Below are positions 62,955-64,000 of a stretch of DNA of 64,000 nt, one piece after another. Origin of the DNA: Roseiarcus sp963767245 (GTDB taxonomy: Bacteria > Pseudomonadota > Alphaproteobacteria > Rhizobiales > Beijerinckiaceae); the NCBI GenBank assembly GCA_963767245.1, contig CAVYDG010000010.1, positions 124,001-188,000 on the forward strand. Direction: 5' to 3'. The notes under the pieces are model-generated. The model saw only the letters and a list, made by a program, of their open reading frames with translations, searched no databases and was not told where the DNA came from. The position numbers were made by a program, and so were the translations under genes. Each line of letters starts with the position of its first letter. Position 1 is the stretch's first letter.

Positions 62955-64000
62955 GGCTTCTCGCTTCTTGCGCCGAGGGCTTCGAGGCCGAGCGCGCCGA
63001 GCAGCGTCGGCTTCGGCGCGTCGGGATCGCGGGTGTGGATCGTGGCGACGACCGAGAGGCCGGGGCGAAGCGTGACCTGCTTCAGCACCTCCTCGGGGAA
63101 GGTGACTCGCACCGCGACGCGCTGGACGACCTTGGTGAAGTTGCCGGTCGCATTGTCCGGCGGCAGCAGCGAGAACTGGGCTCCGGAGGCAGGGGATATC
63201 GACGACACCACGCCCTCGACGACCCGCCCGTCGAGCGCGTCGATGGCGACGTCGACTTTCTGACCGGGCTTGATGTCGCCGAGCTGAGTCTCCTTGAAGT
63301 TGGCGTCGACGTAAGAGGCGTTGAGCGGCACCAGCGCCATCATCCTCGTTCCCGGCTGGACGAAGTCGCCGACATGGGCGGCGACATTGCCGATCGTGCC
63401 GTCGAACGGCGCGATCACGCGAGTGAACGAAAGGTTGCGCTCAGCCATCTCCAACGCCGTGACGAGTTCGCTGCGCTGCTGCGAGGCCTCGAGTTTTTGC
63501 GCCTTGAGCACATCGAGATTGGCCTTGGCCCCGTCGAGCGCCGCGGCGGTCGAGGCCACGGCCGCCCTGGCGGCGGCGAGCGCGGCCACGGTGCGGTCGC
63601 GGTCAGCGGTGGCCTGCTCGAGGCGCTGCTGCGAGCCGAAATTCGTCTGCGCCAGTTTGTACGACCGGTCATATTCGAGCGCCGCCCGCTCGACGTCGGC
63701 CTCGGCGCTCTTCACCTGCGCGCCCGTCGCCGTCGCCTGGGCTGCGGCCTGGGCTATGATCGCGCCCTGGGCGTCGATCTGGCGGGCGAACCGGGCGACC
63801 GTCGCGTCCTGGGTGCCGATGCGGGCTCGCGCCGAATTGACCGCGTTCTTGTAGTCGCCGTCATCGATCGAGACCAACAGGTCGCCCTTGTGGACGATCT
63901 GGTTCTGGACGACCGGAACCTCGGTGATATGCCCGGTCGCCTTGGCGGCGATGATCGACGTCAAGGCGCCGACATAGGCGTCGTCGGTCGAGACCAGGAA
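62951..64000 (-). CDS. HlyD/EmrA-type membrane fusion protein, partial
   Basis: Partial at the window edge: the frame is open from 64000 (FLVSTDDAYVGALTSI, typical of EmrA) to 62951. The lipoyl-like ADDAY region, a long coiled coil (AKANLDVLKAQKLEASQQR), and the barrel (RVIAPFDGTIGNVAAHVGDF; DANFKETQLGDIKPGQKV; NATGNFTKVVQRVAVRV) are visible. It links the EmrB-like antiporter to an outer-membrane channel. The N-terminal membrane anchor is beyond the window. Confidence 0.95.
   Translation of the reverse strand, partial: FLVSTDDAYVGALTSIIAAKATGHITEVPVVQNQIVHKGDLLVSIDDGDYKNAVNSARARIGTQDATVARFARQIDAQGAIIAQAAAQATATGAQVKSAEADVERAALEYDRSYKLAQTNFGSQQRLEQATADRDRTVAALAAARAAVASTAAALDGAKANLDVLKAQKLEASQQRSELVTALEMAERNLSFTRVIAPFDGTIGNVAAHVGDFVQPGTRMMALVPLNASYVDANFKETQLGDIKPGQKVDVAIDALDGRVVEGVVSSISPASGAQFSLLPPDNATGNFTKVVQRVAVRVTFPEEVLKQVTLRPGLSVVATIHTRDPDAPKPTLLGALGLEALGARSEKP

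Overview
The window is GC-rich chromosomal DNA from an alphaproteobacterium, most likely of the order Hyphomicrobiales (Rhizobiales), possibly near Beijerinckiaceae or Methylocystaceae. This rests on the gene order dnaK-dnaJ, then pmtA-like methyltransferase, pyrF, two DUF1330 genes and dapB; on an Irr-type Fur protein, a DUF2336 protein, an IalB-family protein and a PEPxxWA sorting tail; and on an RpoH promoter of alphaproteobacterial form before dnaK. The genus is an inference. I see no rRNA, tRNA or CRISPR.

Layout. 1-8.1 kb: DUF2336 protein, an IS4-type remnant inside a hairpin repeat, a FrnE-like DsbA protein, an orphan YejA-like binding protein, an IalB-family protein, HspQ and a malyl-CoA-lyase-like enzyme. 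8.2-16.1 kb: a minus-strand surface-sugar locus (HddC-like guanylyltransferase with a decayed HAD domain, AGE-family epimerase, GDP-sugar reductase, GDP-mannose-dehydratase-like gene broken by an IS1595 element, heptose-phosphate kinase, glycosyltransferase), best read as GDP-6-deoxy-heptose synthesis. 16.5-23.1 kb: TadG, an alpha/beta hydrolase, a Pro/Ala-rich membrane protein, two TadE-like minor pilins and a secreted PEPxxWA protein. 23.2-27.2 kb: a DUF6790-like protein, AsmA-like protein, a small protein and a Tat-exported metallophosphoesterase with a nonsense codon.

27.2-35.5 kb is an accessory island: an IS91-type element with its own tyrosine recombinase, a second integrase, two different IS5-family elements, a helix-turn-helix/membrane gene split by one of them, and unknown genes. 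It is bounded by direct repeats of the last ~50 bp of a lysE-family gene, suggesting integration into the lysE 3' end.

35.5-64 kb is mostly ordinary: LysE/TetR, proC, an L,D-transpeptidase, a broken GNAT gene, a flavin oxidoreductase without the usual disulfide, AMP nucleosidase, RidA, small DUF genes, irr, a CitE-like lyase, an aminotransferase overlapping cueR, copA behind a textbook CueR operator, mscL, the dnaK-dnaJ region, pyrF, dapB, a BI-1/YccA protein and an EmrAB-type pump whose adaptor runs off the window.

Caution: several genes, including dnaK itself, carry single-base indels. A broken dnaK is hard to reconcile with a living cell, so some of the frameshifts are probably assembly errors. 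The IS insertions, the multi-base deletion in the GNAT gene and the island repeats do not depend on single bases.
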